A DNA stretch of 64,000 bases from Podocnemis expansa (GCA_007922195.1 ML681997.1:12722142-12786141), one strand, 5' to 3'. Shown: positions 35,523-48,667, counted from the stretch's first letter. The notes: a model not told the origin generated them from the letters alone. Numbers and translations: made by a program.

Positions 35523-37285
35523 CATAGAATTATAGGGTTAGAAGGGACCTCATGCGGTCATCTAGTCCAACCTCCTATGAAAGAGCAGGATCACTCCCAC
35601 TAAATCATCCCAGCCAGAGTTTTGTCTAACTGTGCCTTAAACATCTTCAAAGATGGAGATTCCACTACCTCCCTAGGTAACCCATTCCAATGCTTCACCA
35701 CCCTCCTAGTAAGAAAGTTTTTCCTAATATCCAACCTCAACCTCCCCAGCTGTAACTTGACACCATTGTTCCTTGTTCTGTCTTCTGTTACTACAGAGAA
35801 CAGCTGAGCTCCCTCCTCCTTGGAGCACCTCTTCAAGTAGGTGAAGGTTGCTATCAACCCCCCCACCGCCGTCTTGTCTTCTGCCAGATAAATAAGCCTA
35901 GTTCCTTCAGTCTCTCTTCATAAGTCTTGTGCTCTAGCCCCTTGATAATTTTTGTTGCCCTCTGCTGGACTCCTTCTACTTTGTCCACATCCTTTTTGTA
36001 GTGGGCTGCCCAAAACTGGACACAATATTCCAGATGTGGCCTCACCAGTGCCGAATAGAGGGGAATAATCACATCCCTTGCTCTGCTGGCAACACTTCTT
36101 CTGATGCAGCCCAGTATGCCATTGGCCTTTTTGGCAACAAGAGCACACTGCTGACTCATATCTAGCTTCCCATCCACCGTGACGCCCCAGGTCCTTTTCT
36201 ACACTGCTGCTACTTAGCTAATTGCTCCCCAGCCTGTAGCAGTGCATGGGGTTTTTCCGTCCCAAGTGCAGGACTTTGCACTTGTCCTTGCTGAACCTCA
36301 TGAGATTTCTATTGGCCCACTTCTCCAATTTGCCTAGGTCTCCCTGAATCCTGTTCCTGCCCTCCAGTGTGTCTACCATTCCCCCCATCTTGGTGTCATC
36401 TGCAAACTTAGTGAGTGTGCAATCTATTCCATCATCCAGATCCGTAATGAAAATGTTGAACAGAACCAGCCCCAGGACTGACCCCTGGGGCACAGCACTT
36501 GTTACTGGTTGCCAGCTAGACATGGAACCACTGATTCCTACTCACTGAAACCATTGATCTAGCCAGTTTTCTGTCCACCTTACTGTCCACGCATCCAACC
36601 AATACTTCCTTAACTTGCTGACGAGAATGCTGTGGGAAACTGTATCAAAAGCCTTGCTAAAGTCAAGGTATATCACATCAACGGCTCTTCCTGCATCCAC
36701 AAATCCAGTCATCTCATCATAAAAGGCAATGAGGTTGGTCAGGCATGATTTACCCTTGGTGAATCCATGCTGACCATTCCTGATCTCTCTATTTTCCTCC
36801 AAGTGTTTCAGGACGGATTCTTTGAGAACCTGCTCCATGATTTTTCCAGGGATTGAGGTGAGGCTGACAGGTCTGTAATTCCCTGGATCCTCCTTTTTCC
36901 CTTTCTTGAAGATAGGCACTATATTTGCTTTTTTCCAGTCCTCTAGCACATCCCCCATTCACCACGAGTTTTCAGAGATAATGGCCAATGGTTCTGCTAT
37001 CTCATTGGCCAACTCTCTCAGCACCCTTGGATGCAGTTCATCCAGCCCCCTAGACTTGTGCACATCCAACTTCTTTAAGTAATCCTTAACCTGACATTCC
37101 ATCACCAAGGGCCTCTCTTCTTCTCTCCAGTCTGCCATATCCAGTGTAGCGGGCTGGGAGCTGGCCCTCCCTATGAAAACTGAAGTAAAAAAAGCTTTGA
37201 GCACTTCAGCCTTTTCCGAATGCCTGCCCCATTCAGTAAGAGACCTACACCATCCTTGATCCTCTTCTACAAGTAAGTCAGTAAC
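35523..37285 (-). mobile_element. CR1 LINE, 5'-truncated, about 1.76 kb
   Basis: The 3' end lies at 35523 (TCATAGAATTATAGGGTTAG). Minus-strand frames carry RT and the C-terminal domain in the right order. It is closely related to the copy at 34142, so two CR1 insertions lie in tandem in the same orientation. Confidence 0.9.
36218..36958 (-). pseudogene. CR1 reverse transcriptase core, decayed
   Basis: '[14 protein letters not shown]' and '[16 protein letters not shown]' (motif A with its catalytic Asp) are in 36542-36958. '[16 protein letters not shown]' (motif B) and FADD (motif C, 36395-36406) are in 36218-36523. The catalytic residues are kept, but the frame breaks between motifs A and B and again downstream. 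Confidence 0.85.
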
Positions 37286-39007
37286 AAGAACTTCACACAT
37301 CTGCAAAATGGGTACATGATTCATCGGGTTATGGCAGTCGAAGGTGGTCAGATGTGATGCTGGCCCTATCACTCTACTGGATACTAGGGGCTATGAATCT
37401 GATATGCTTTACGGTGATTGAAGAAATTCCAAAGAGAGCAGGAGGAGCTGTATAGAGCACAGTTTGAGAGTTGCATATTTTAGAAAGCCTTAGGCATGCC
37501 CATGAAATCAATCTAGTACTATGATGGGTTTACTCTCTGTTTGTTGCTCCTTGTTTTGGATCTCTGACAAACATTTAAAAAGCCATTTACATGCTGGCTC
37601 TTAAGAGTCTGCTTGTTCCGCTGTGATGTTGTACCATTCCTGTTTTCTTTCTAACCTGCTGACATTTTTCCTTCTACCTGGTCTTGCATAAACACCTTCT
37701 CTTAGCTTGTTATCCTCCTCCCAGATGTGACCAGAATAACTACTCTTTCTCTGATGGATGTATGACAAGAAAATCCATTATACCCTCATCTTTGGAAACA
37801 CTCCCTTATTTGTCTTATGGTAAAGATAGTGTGTCACAATCCACGTTCAATGTTCATACCCCATATAGACTTTCTAGCCATACTTTGTTTACCCAATTCG
37901 ATAATTGTACGGTTTACATGTGGTGATATTAGAGACAGGCTTTCACTGGTCCATTTACAGCATTTCACTGCAATTTCAATCTACTCTTTCATGCCTAAAA
38001 TGTAAACAAACAGCCTATTTAATAAGCACTGAAATTCTGTCAATATTGCTAGTTGCTATGGAGAAAATTTTGTGCTGTGCTGTACTGTTTGGTCACTTAA
38101 AACAGACAAAAACATAGGCATTTGTGACAAGATAATCTGCCCGCTTACATACAGTGGTGCCTATGGGTCAACCACACCCTGTTGTGTGGCATGGCCCCTT
38201 AAGAGCTGGGAAAGTTTAAATTTATGCATAATCAGTCCTTGGAAATAAGAGATATTGATAGAAGGGAAGCAGTCCTGGTGATATGTAATGTTTAAGAGAA
38301 AGTTAGTTACTGTTTCTTTTAGGGACTAGGTTCAGGAGCCAGGTAGTGAGGGTAGGGCAAGGCTCCTGTAACCCAATCAATTGGATATGAGCTGGGAGAA
38401 GGAGACTAGTATATTTGCTACTACTTCCCTCCTAACAGGGGAGAGCAGCAGGGTAGAGTCTGCTTGTCTCCTGAAACCTCCTGTTGGAGTGAAGGACTAA
38501 TCTTAGGAGAAGGACTAGGATGGGGTTGGTAACCCAAAAGATAAGAGGAGCGATTTTTAAAAATTCCATCAACAGCCAAGTGTTTTGACAGCTGCAATGA
38601 GTGGGGGGGAGCTGGGTCTTGCTGCAGGGTCCCTGGTGGTGGAGACGTGGGCACCCAGAACCAGAAGCAGACCCCCTGGATGGTCCCCCAGTGCAGGCGG
38701 GAGTCCAAAGCATGGTGTGGGCCACCCACAGGGTCCACTTGTGGCTGGGGCTGCCCAGAGTTGCAAGGAGGCTGCCAAAGAGCTTCATACAGTTCCAGAG
38801 CCACAGGTTGCAGACCGCTAGGAGGAGGTGAACCTGGCTGAGGTCCTACAGTTGAGCTAAATTACAACTCAGGTTCAAGGAGGAGCGTTGGGTACTACTG
38901 ACTTAAGGATAGACAGAGAATAAGGTAGAACTGCAGCTCCAGGAAAGAGGTTGTGCGGGTGACCTCATGCACAGAAACAAGAAGCCAGTACCCAGAGTGT
39001 ATGTGTG
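37286..39007. other. Intergenic, no gene supported
   Basis: 38580-38850 is GC-rich with open frames in several phases and no known motif. Around 38128-38420 the sequence TGTGACAAGATAATCTGCCC ... CCTTAAGAGCTGGG has an LTR-like flavour, but no matching end was found. Confidence 0.35.
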
Positions 39008-39092
39008 AAGTGTCTGAGAAAGTGGTATTTTCTCCCACAAAGGCTCATGCAATAAATATATTTGTTAGTCTTTAAGTGCCACAGGACTCGTT
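39008..39092 (+). mobile_element. PLE tail, sense fragment
   Basis: TGTCTGAGAAAGTGGTATTT then TCTCCCACAAAGGCTCATGC and TTTGTTAGTCTTTAAGTGCC match the tail. The ribozyme core is broken (CTGAGAA; CAAA for GAAA). No foldback partner. Confidence 0.75.
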
Positions 39093-40390
39093 TGACAATA
39101 GGAGAGTGACTCAGTGATTTTTAGGTAAGAGAAATGGAGATTGTCAGTTCAAATCCAGAAGTTGTTACTAGCTGATGTCTGTTTAGTGGCCCTTGTGAAA
39201 CAAGCTGATGCTTCCAGTGCCATAGCTAGGGATCCATAACAAAAATTCATTAGCACAACTGGCATTCTTTCACAGTCTGAGCAGAGGGGGCAAGGACTAA
39301 AGAGAGAGGGAGAAATTGGTGGGTCTTTCAGCACCAGTGGTGGTCTGTGCAGAACAGAGTTGAGTGTGGTGACGCTGGGTTGCCTGATCTGCCTCTGGAG
39401 GTGCTCTATCTGTGGTGTCCAGCCCATGGCCTTGGGGGCCAGAATGTGGCTCATCAGGTGCAGCAGCAGCCCTCCCTGCTGAACTGGAGCCCAGCAGCAG
39501 CCCCTCCAGTCCCATGCACCACTCTCCACTGCACCAGTCAGGACTCAGGAGCAGAGCTGGGTGTGGTAGATCAGCCATTTCTGGCTGGGAGGGGATGCTG
39601 CTGCAGCTAGTGCAACTCCCCTCCCCTTGGGTGTCTAACCCTCCCCTTCCACCCAATGCCCCACCCGGCAGGGACACAGGCCAGCCCAGGACCCCAAAGC
39701 CCACACATTGCAGCAGCCTCAGCCAGCTAGAATGATGGTCTGTGTAGCACGGCAGCAGCCCACGAGAACCTGGCTGTGGGAAGCACGCTCCTTTCTCCAT
39801 TCAGGCTGGCTGCTGGGATTGGGGGCCACATGAACCAGAGCTCCAGTTCCCTCCTGTTTCCTCCCTCCCTTCTCCCCCTGAGTTTCTAGACCAATGGTAC
39901 CTCGGGGTACCAGTCTGGCAGCCAACCCCCGGCAGAAACGGGAAGCCACTTCTCCCAGCCAAGCCCTTGCAGGCAGGCAGGACCAGAGTTGGAAATGGCT
40001 CCCCATCCACTCACCTAGCCACCAAGGAGAGTAGCTAAATGGGTGCTGGGGCACAGTGGGAGAAGGACAGAGGCACCCCCTCTACCTTCATAAGTGGGAC
40101 TGGGAGTGGGGAGAGCACAGTGGCCATGGGCAAGGGGGAGACATGTGAGTAGCATGACCAGTTGCGTCCTCCCCGGTCCCTCCTCTGAAACTTCCCACCC
40201 CAGCAGCACCCACTGACAAAAATAAAAGTTGGCATCTATATCCCACTCTCTCCTCTCCAGTCCCACACCAGACAGCTGGATGCAGCAGCAGCAGCACCCC
40301 TCCCCAAACTTGCCCACTGGCCCTGAGTGAGAAAAAAATTGTATTGTGGTCCCTCATGCTAAAAGGTTGAACACCCCTTTGCTACATCAC
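39093..40390. other. GC-rich block, probably repeat-derived
   Basis: GC-rich from about 39290 to 40330 with overlapping open frames on both strands, as expected from composition. The right edge AAAAGGTTGAACACCCCTTT resembles a reversed hAT terminus, but no left partner was found. Confidence 0.35.
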
Positions 40391-41730
40391 TTCTGTGGAA
40401 GGAAGAGTCCAGTTTCCAGGACTGTCAAACCACCAATTGTCAAATGCAGGAAATGAACTTAATATATTATGTTAAATTAAAAGAGAATGAGAGGTTAATT
40501 AATAAGTGGAGGGGGCTGGAATTCATAATGGCTGTAGGTGTCTACCTCTCTTCAGTAGACATAAAACATTCTTTTCTGATTTGGGAGAGATGTATTTTAG
40601 CAGCCTAGAAAAGGTAAACTCTATATTATAGCCAGCCACTTGTACTGTACAAATAAGAGCTGTGAATGCATTCTGGAAGTAATGTCAAAGAGGACCAGAT
40701 GGGAAATGAGCAACATTCATTCTAATTTAACAGACAGCTAACTCAGTACTTGCATCAACACATTTAGCATTTTTAGTCAGACTCCATTCAGAACAGATTT
40801 GCAATATCCTTTCCAAACAGGGGAAATGGAAAGAATGGCTAGTCCTTTGTCAGTTGTCATAATTTTTAAATTGGAAAGGTTTCTCTTTCAAAGCAAGATG
40901 TAACAGCACTCGTATCAATTACATCCACAAAATCCTGCATTGCAGCATATGCATATTGGTCTAGCTACATGTTTGCGTGCACACATGGTGCCAGAAAAAA
41001 AGTCTCCTCTATTATGCTTTACTTTGATGTTTGTGCCATAAAGACATAATCAAGATACTCAATATTAGATTTAGCTTTTAAAAATGTTAACTCATCTTTC
41101 TTTATTGCCAGATTGATTGAGTGGGACTAGCAGAAAGTTTTAGAGAAAAAAATGGGATTTTTTCATAAAATTTAGCAGACTCTACTATCCTGTTACTCCT
41201 AATTTTTCCCCCCTTAACTATAAAAAGGAAATCAGCTGCAAAGAAACATGGACCAAATCTTGAACTTCATATTCAAATTTTATTCAGGCTTTTTATTTGG
41301 TATTTTTGACTTCAGGGGGGCACCCTTTTCTGAGTGAAGTCCAGGACCTTTGTATTAAACTTGGACAATTAAAATTAAAAAAAAATATTCAGAAAGGGCA
41401 AAAGGTTCTACAGCAATATTAACTCAGTGCCATTTCAAAACCTGTGGTTTATGGTGGGAAGAAAGCACCAGATGAAGTTGGAGGTTTGCATTTAAAATAG
41501 GGAATCAATCACTTGCAAAAAACACAGTGCTACATTAATGTTTCATTGACAAACATATCGTCTTTCAATTCTAAGACATTCTTTGTCATGTAGAAATCAA
41601 TTCACATGACCAACACCAGATACTTAGTCTATTTTTCTTTTTAATACTGAAGCAAAAGAAAGCATGGAAGAAATTAAGTTTAGATTGATCAGCCTTGTGG
41701 GTCCTTCTGGTCTTAAAATCTCCAAATCTG
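40391..41730. other. Intergenic, nothing recognised
   Basis: AT-rich; no coding or repeat feature supported. Confidence 0.4.
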
Positions 41731-41740
41731 AAAACTGTTA

Positions 41741-41837
41741 AACAAACAAGGGAGACCTGTGGCACTTATAGAAACAATCAAATTTAATTTTTTGCATGAG
41801 CTTTCGTGGGTGAAGTCCCACTTCGTCAGATGCCAAA
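41741..41837 (-). mobile_element. PLE tail, antisense, 10-bp TSD
   Basis: The span runs from AACAAACAAGGGAGACCTGT to GTCAGATGCC. It is flanked by AAAACTGTTA (41731-41740) and AAAACTGATA (41838-41847). Only the ribozyme-bearing part is present, and the outer end stops at AACAAACAAGG as in the short foldback arms. Confidence 0.75.
41794..41833 (-). ncRNA. Hammerhead-ribozyme-like motif, core intact
   Basis: Minus strand: GCAT / CTGACGA / AGTGGG..CCCAC hairpin / GAAA / GCTC / ATGC. Core bases as in 16328-16368. The loop differs (ACTTCA), and stem II is kept. Confidence 0.55.
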
Positions 41838-41847
41838 AAAACTGATA

Positions 41848-43547
41848 GTTCCAAATGACTGATAATTCCACCCATGGCTTTACACTGTACAAAAACATTT
41901 TTCTTTTGAATAAAACATCTGAGTTAATGATCCCTTTAAACCCTTCGTTTTTTCCTACATATTAACCCAAGGCTTCAGCTATGCAATTTTCCTTCTTTCA
42001 CCAAAAATCACATCAGAAGGTGCTTTGTTACTCTAGGCCAGTAATCCGTCTGAAGGCCACAACAAATCTTCTTTATCTGTCTCAATATGCATACAGTGGA
42101 TACAGATGGTATGTGAAGAAGTCACTCTCAGAAGCAGAATAGGATCTCTAACTTTCCAAGTGAGTGATCTGCCATTGATCTAAAGGAGCAGCTGTGCCAG
42201 CTCATCTCTGCAGGGATTCTTTTATACTTGGGGTAGATGGAATTCTACAGCATTCCACGGCTAATTTCTGCAGCAAGTGCAAGATAATTTTGTGACAGAT
42301 TTTACCAAAATTTTCTGTTGTTCTGTGGATGTGCCAACATGTAACCATCTGTGATTCTGCACCCACGGATCTCTACAGCATTTTGTACAGGCTGGTTTCT
42401 CACAATCCCCCATAGCCACAGTGCTAGCTAAGGAAATATTTGCCATGCAATTTATTTAACTTTTTCAGCACCCTTGGGGAAAATGAATGCATCCATGTAG
42501 GGACAACTAAATGAGCACATGTTGCGTCTCCTATCAAAACACAGGTAATAATATTGACCTACCTGTTTCACAGTGGGTGTCTGTGTGTTAAGTTAGGCCC
42601 TGATGTTGCTACTCACATAATGTTGTGCGTGTGCTCATGTGTTTGCAAGTTTGAGACTTTAATAGTTGTAAAGTTCTTTGAACACTAAAAATTGCTATAG
42701 TATAAACATGCTAACTAGAGGTTTTTGCCAGAAAAATGGTAAGGAGGAGCAGGGGGAATCCTAACTTACGATCATGTGCATTACTGCATAGTGAACCCAC
42801 CATGGCAACTGACACTGTTTATGCTGTATGCTAGGAGCCTTTGATAAGCCAGGGTGGCAACTATTTGTAGGGACTAATGTAATGAAACCCATGATAGTCT
42901 TGACATTAATACTCAAGCTGGCTATGACAAATAAACTTCAAGCTTTACAGGAAAATGAGTAGTAAAAAAAAAATTTTCCTTTTAAAAGGCTTTTAAATAA
43001 TATCCTCTTCCTCTCCCTCAACAAAATTACAGCAATAGTTTCCTCCTTTAATAGCACTCTTCTTCAGAGTAATCTTGTTTTAGTTATGGTTTGTGACAGG
43101 CAGACACCAATGGCTAAATCATCTGACACCCCTAGGGCTTAGTTCACCTGGCTCTCGGAAAAGAGTGGAATTCTATTTTGAGGAGAGAGACCTCGGCTGG
43201 AAGAGAGAGAGAGCCCATATTTGCATTTGCTCTGAATTTGAAATAATAAAAATTTTATTTGACTATTTAAAGCATCAGGGCATCAACATATAAATTGCAC
43301 ATGGGTAATTGTGAATGTAGTTTTTGATACATGATAATGGAATCTTAGAATACTTGGGCTGAGTTATTTGTTTCAAATTAATTGTGCTGCACTGTCTACT
43401 ATGCAGAGTTGTTTTTGCTCCTTCCTTCTACCACCCCAACCCACAACAGACTGTAGAAAAATCAGTATCAACCATTGACCAAAAGAAAGAGCAAACATTG
43501 AATCTAATCCTGATGAACACAAGTGCTCACAGAGACAATGGATAATT
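41848..43547. other. Intergenic, nothing recognised
   Basis: No coding or repeat feature supported. Confidence 0.4.
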
Positions 43548-43728
43548 CAATGTTCCCTCTAATTTTTAATAGGCTGTGTGTGCAAAAAATTTGCATGCAT
43601 AAAAAAATTCTTTCTGTGCGCTAATATTAGCACTGTTGAATTTTTTTGTGCGTGCTTCATTTTGTTGTGGGCATGGGTTTCACAACATGTGTGTGTGCGC
43701 ACATGCGCACAGCTTAGAGGGGACAGTG
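43548..43728. mobile_element. hAT-like MITE
   Basis: The left end CAATGTTCCCTCTAATTTTT and the right end in reverse, CACTGTCCCCTCTAAGC, match. The body is rich in TGTGCG/CGCACA. Possible 8-bp duplications, GGATAATT and GGATATAA, match only partly. Confidence 0.7.
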
Positions 43729-43790
43729 GATATAAGCATTTCAGTCCAAGAGGAGTTGTGTGAATAGTTATTTCTCGGATGTCCAGAAAA

Positions 43791-43908
43791 CCTTAAGACT
43801 AACAGATTTATTTTTTGCATGAGCTTTCGTGGGAGAAGATCCCACTTCCTCAGATGCTTCAAAGATGGGTGAACTTACAGAAAGTTCACCCATCTTCGAA
43901 GCATCTGA
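43791..43908. mobile_element. PLE-tail foldback cut by the assembly gap
   Basis: An antisense tail with ribozyme-like core (to GGTGAACTTACAGAAA) turns directly into the sense strand (GTTCACCCATCTTCGAAGCATCTGA). At that point the run of N begins. The loop is only a few bases, so the DNA can fold into a long hairpin. Confidence 0.85.
43817..43857 (-). ncRNA. Hammerhead-ribozyme-like motif, core intact
   Basis: Minus strand reads GCAT / CTGAGGA / AGTGGGA..TCCCAC / GAAA / GCTC / ATGC, identical in its core and loop to 16328-16368. Confidence 0.55.
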
Positions 43909-44308
43909 NNNNNNNNNNNNNNNNNNNNNNNNNNNNNNNNNNNNNNNNNNNNNNNNNNNNNNNNNNNNNNNNNNNNNNNNNNNNNNNNNNNNNNNNNNNN
44001 NNNNNNNNNNNNNNNNNNNNNNNNNNNNNNNNNNNNNNNNNNNNNNNNNNNNNNNNNNNNNNNNNNNNNNNNNNNNNNNNNNNNNNNNNNNNNNNNNNNN
44101 NNNNNNNNNNNNNNNNNNNNNNNNNNNNNNNNNNNNNNNNNNNNNNNNNNNNNNNNNNNNNNNNNNNNNNNNNNNNNNNNNNNNNNNNNNNNNNNNNNNN
44201 NNNNNNNNNNNNNNNNNNNNNNNNNNNNNNNNNNNNNNNNNNNNNNNNNNNNNNNNNNNNNNNNNNNNNNNNNNNNNNNNNNNNNNNNNNNNNNNNNNNN
44301 NNNNNNNN
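43909..44308. other. Assembly gap, 400 N
   Basis: Exactly 400 unknown bases. The left edge is inside a foldback of a PLE tail; the right edge (AAAACAACATATTG) is not recognisably the tail. The expected rest of the sense arm is missing. Confidence 0.99.
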
Positions 44309-45785
44309 AAAACAACATATTGTAATGACAGCAAACAGATTAAAGTATCAATGAATTTATTTAATTATGACTTTTCCATAAAAGTGACTATGTAAAAATG
44401 ATACCTTCTTACCCAACAGGGCCCTGCTTCTGCGAGGAGCTCCCATGTTATTGAAGATCTCATTGTAGGATTGAGGCCCAGATCTGATTTTGGGTGTACT
44501 CTGTGTCTGATCTGCTGACTTTGGTCACAAGTAAGGTTTTACTAATGTTAGCCCCACAGATCTGAACCATCTAGTTTCTGTTTTCTTGTTCTTATTCAAT
44601 TCTACTCCACTTCAAACCTTTGATGGTAACAGCATTGCACAAATGTAAGAGTCTCATCAGGCCATTGATAGTTAGGCCTGCAGGTGATGATCTGTGAGAA
44701 GAGGGAACCCAGCTGAACTTTCAGAACTTATGTGGATTTTGAGGGGTTGGCAGTTCAGTTAGAAAGACTTTTGAATTGTAAATTGAGCATATTTTACAAA
44801 GAAATCACCTAGCCATAATAAATGTGGAAGACCATGATGTCAAACTGTAATCAAAACAAAAAGGAAGGCCATGAGGAAGGAGGAGCAGAAAGCCCACGTA
44901 AAGGTGCACATTAAATAGAATTGTATCTGAATACTGGCTTCAAATAAATATGTTGTCACAATAGGTACAGTGACACACAACCTAAAAACTGCTAGAATTG
45001 CTCTGTGTAATGTCTGTATGTCCTAATACCTGGGACAAGCCAGCGACACAGTTCTGCTTTCTGCCCAGGCAGACTTTATTCTTATGGGAGAAAGCTCATT
45101 GTGGTTGAGGAGCAGAACTGTCAACTGTGATGATTTTTTTAAAGACATCCCAAACTTGGGCCACTGAGGATCTTGATGAGAAGGACCAAAACCTTGAACT
45201 TGTTTTGATTTTTCTCAGGGATGCCAGTGTAGGGAATGGGGGACGGAGTTGAAGTGTTCCTGGTAGCCTGTAGTGTTGAGCAGATGCACCGCAGTGCGGT
45301 ATTCTATACTCGTTGAAATTTCCTAAGGGTGGATGGCTTCACGTCCAAGTAGGTTGCACAGCTGTAGTCCAGACAGAGACAAAGGCCAGCTCATCATCTG
45401 CTAGGGTAGGATGTGGTCTCCCAGCCAAGATCTGAATATTACTAAAGGATGTTGCTAGATGACAGCTGAGGTCAATGATGAATCTAGGAGCACTTCTAAT
45501 CTTTGAACTGAATGGACCAATTGTGGGTGTTTGCCTTCAACTTAAGGAGGTGGTATTGTAGATGTAAGTGCCTCCAGCTGCTTTGCTGTGCTGCTCATCA
45601 GCATAACCTGCATTTTGCTAGGGTGCTGCTTCAACCAGCCATTCTTCACCCCTGCAGCACTTCTTGTCCATCTTGTTGCCAGTACCACCAGTGGTTCTTT
45701 TTGGAGTCCAGGGGATCACCAATTTATGGTCCTCAGTCCTCATTAGGCAAAACTGGTCCCTGGCCTGGTGTTAGCAACTCCAATA
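44309..45785. other. Intergenic, possibly an old LINE relic
   Basis: 45170-45500 (for example CACAGCTGTAGTCCAGACAG) reminds me of an ancient LINE in antisense. I cannot support a family. Nothing else seen. Confidence 0.3.
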
Positions 45786-45972
45786 AAACAAACAAGGAGT
45801 CCTGTGTCACTTCTAAAGACTAACACAAGTTATTTACATAAGTTCCCCCATCTTCAAAGTGTCTGAAGTGGAATTTTCTTCCATGAAAGCTCATGCGATA
45901 AGTGTTAGTCTTTAGAAGTGCCACAGGACTCCCAATTCGTTTTGCTGAACTAGACTAACACGTCTACCCTTT
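45786..45972. mobile_element. PLE-tail foldback, decayed
   Basis: A short antisense arm (AAACAAACAAGGAGTCCTGT ... AAAGACTAACAC) is followed by a sense arm (CCCCCATCTTCAAAGTGTCT ... GAACTAGACTAACACGTCTACCC). The right arm is complete; the left stops at AAACAAACAAGG. The CTGATGA box is partly deleted, leaving CTGAAGTGG. Confidence 0.8.
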
Positions 45973-46189
45973 GGATCTAACCAGACACTATCCTTTCAAG
46001 TGCATGCTGCTATGTTTCCATGTAGAAAATGTACTTGTAAAAACACAGTGAGCCAAACAAATGTAACAGGGCCTTTCCTCAGTCACAGACTATGGATATC
46101 ATATCTTGTCATGTCCACAGCAAAGTTCAAAAGTGTTTTGGTTCAGCCAAGTTCCTGCCAGGAAAAGAAATCCCTCTCTTCCAAGATTT

Positions 46190-46275
46190 AAAGAGCCTTG
46201 AGGCACATTTAAAGACTAACACATTTACTTATCACATGAGCTTTCATGGGAGAGATCACACAGGGTCAGATGCTT
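46190..46275 (-). mobile_element. PLE tail, antisense, decayed
   Basis: TGAGGCACATTTAAAGACTA then CACATGAGCTTTCATGGGAG and GTCAGATGCTTGAAAA match the antisense tail. The stem II strand is mutated. Confidence 0.7.
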
Positions 46276-48667
46276 GAAAACCGGGGGAAAGAAGTATAGG
46301 AAGGAGGGATAAACTCCAGCTGTTTTTCTGAAGAGCCTTCCCTGCTCTTGTTAGTAGAGTGGGAGCACCACACCCACCTCTTGGAGGTAGCTGGAGGACA
46401 GAATTTTTCCAGTTGGTTGAGTCTTGCAATGTGATGCACTTATGAAACTGTGCTCCTCTCTGTACCCTGAAAGAGAAACTTAACCCCTTCCATGCTAAGC
46501 TTTGGAATGAGTCTACATACCTCACCACAATTTCCAACATGCTCTTTCTGATCCTAACCTTCCCAGTAGGTAAATTCTGGCCTGGGTTAATCCTAAAAGG
46601 GTTGCCACTTTACAGACAAAAACTGAGTGGCCATCCATGTCATGCTAAGGACCCCAAGGCCAGGGAATATAGTACATCTTCATAGCTGTCAAGTTCTCTG
46701 TAACTTTGTGTCATGGTTTATGCAAATGATGTAATGAGCTGGCATGTACCTTTGCAAGTGGCTTGCAGATAATCATAAACTTCAGCCTTAAAAAAAGTGA
46801 AAAGGACAACTTGCCCCAAAACACTGGGGGCAAATAGGATCATGAAGCCTAACCGCACCCTGCCTGGAAGAAGCTGGTAGCTGGGCCCTTCCTCTGCCAT
46901 AGGGACCACTGCTGTCTGGTTTCCTTTGGTGTGGCATACGTGCCAAGTTTAAGCCTAAAACTTGTTCAGTCTTCTCCAGTTCCATTTCCACAGGGGGTGC
47001 TCTGCTTCCGTTTGTCACTGTGGATCATATGTGGAACGGGAATGAGCCGGTGGAAAGGCACTGAGGGAGGAGTTTGAAAGTCTGCACCTGTAGTTAAACC
47101 TCAGTTCAGCAGCCACCGATTCCACAAAGGGAGGGCAAGAAAGGGGGCATTTGAGTGCTGGCCTCCCCCAGAGGGAAGGGGACACCTACAGGCCCTTCTC
47201 CCAGGCAGAGGGTAGATGCCTCTGCACAGATCACGGTGCTTTGGGCACTGAGCAGATAAGATTCTGCCTGCTGGCAGGGTTCATGTCCTGCTAAGCTCAA
47301 GGAGGAACGGGAGGGGAGCAGGCTAAGGAAGCTAGGGTGTTGGTGCCAAGAACAGTTGTGTGAAAGGGGGCTGTGATGGGAAGCTGGAGGAGTAAATGGT
47401 AGTGGGACATTGGAGAATTACTTAGGCTGGGGTAAGTAGTTGGAGGAGTAGCAGTCGGTGATGCGGATAACCTAGGTCCACAAAGGGAGGTCCCCCTCTC
47501 ATTATTTCCCTCCTGGCATCCAGCAGGGGGAATAGCAAGTTGGGAAGCAAAAGGGTCACCTGTTCAACAAGCACAACAGCAGTCCTTGGCCATGTGGCAT
47601 AACAGCTGCGAGCAAAACACCTGCTGCTTCTCTGCTGCCGAAGCAGATGCATGACAGTCAGGCAGGAGGTGGGATTGAGTGACAATCAGGCTGGGCTGCA
47701 GGGGGGTGTGTACTGTGAGATGTGTTCGAGTTGGCAGAGCAGTGCCTTGAAGAGGGGGCTCTGGTAATGAGCTCAGCACCCTCTCACCTTTGTGTTGCGG
47801 GTTCAAATCTGGTCCAGGCCTCTATTAATTGTTCCATGTGCAGGCAGCCTGCAGGATCCATGCTCTGATCAAGAGTGATTGAAAATTGTTAGCATTTGAG
47901 GGCAGACCCTGCTGTTAAGATTTTCCGGAATGACCCACTGATCTCAGCATTTTGTGTGAAAGGGGGCTGTCAGATACTTTTCGTTAGGTGAATTTCATGA
48001 TCTTAATACAGTTCTCACGGACAGTGGTCCACATCATGCTGCCATTAGCCATTTCTGAAGAGAAGACAATGAGCAAACAGAACTCAACAGCATCGAGAGG
48101 GTCTCTCTGGGCCAGGTCTGACTTACAGTGTTGGAGCAATAAGGGAAGCTTCGTCTGATGCTGCTTGTGCTACGCTTGTCCTGTGAATGGTGAGCATCAG
48201 CATCCAGTGCAGCACGTATCTAAGGAACTAATTTCACAAGCAAAAAACAATTTCATGATCCTCATTGTGGCATGGTAATGTTACCCTCAACAGCCCCAAA
48301 AAAACAGTATTATATACATAGATGCCTCCACGTAGAATCAAAAGCGAAAACCTACAACACTGAGGAAATAAAGTCTGAAGCAGCTTCAGGACCTCAATAG
48401 CTACAGTAAAATACCCACCACTAAAACAACATCGTTCAGGCTCAAACTGGTGCTGTGATGCAATGGGGAATAGTTAAAACTCTGGAGAAATGCATAAGCC
48501 AAACAAAAGAAGACAAACTGAAGTAACTCATTTGTCTTCTTTCTGAAGTATAGGGGTTATAGTTGAGAGATTTTAAAATGGCATTGTATCATTGCAGATC
48601 TTCTCCCCTTTGTGCCATAGCCATTTATGTGGCCCTTGCTATCACAGTAGCTGGTCAGCTGACGATA
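46276..48667. other. Intergenic, no gene supported
   Basis: A B-box-like GGGTTCAAATC at about 47807 suggests an old tRNA-derived SINE, but no A box or cloverleaf could be built. AGGGGGCTGT occurs twice (about 47365 and 47960). Confidence 0.35.

Noticed and set aside
39149..40357. Several open frames of 100-167 codons
   Set aside because: They overlap on both strands in a GC-rich, probably repeat-derived block. No domain or splice pattern was recognised.
43768..44395. Long open frames across the N run
   Set aside because: They are open only because the 400 N hold no stop codons.
47750..47840. tRNA gene suggested by GGGTTCAAATC
   Set aside because: Only a B-box-like string is present; the T stem does not pair and no A box or anticodon arm fits.
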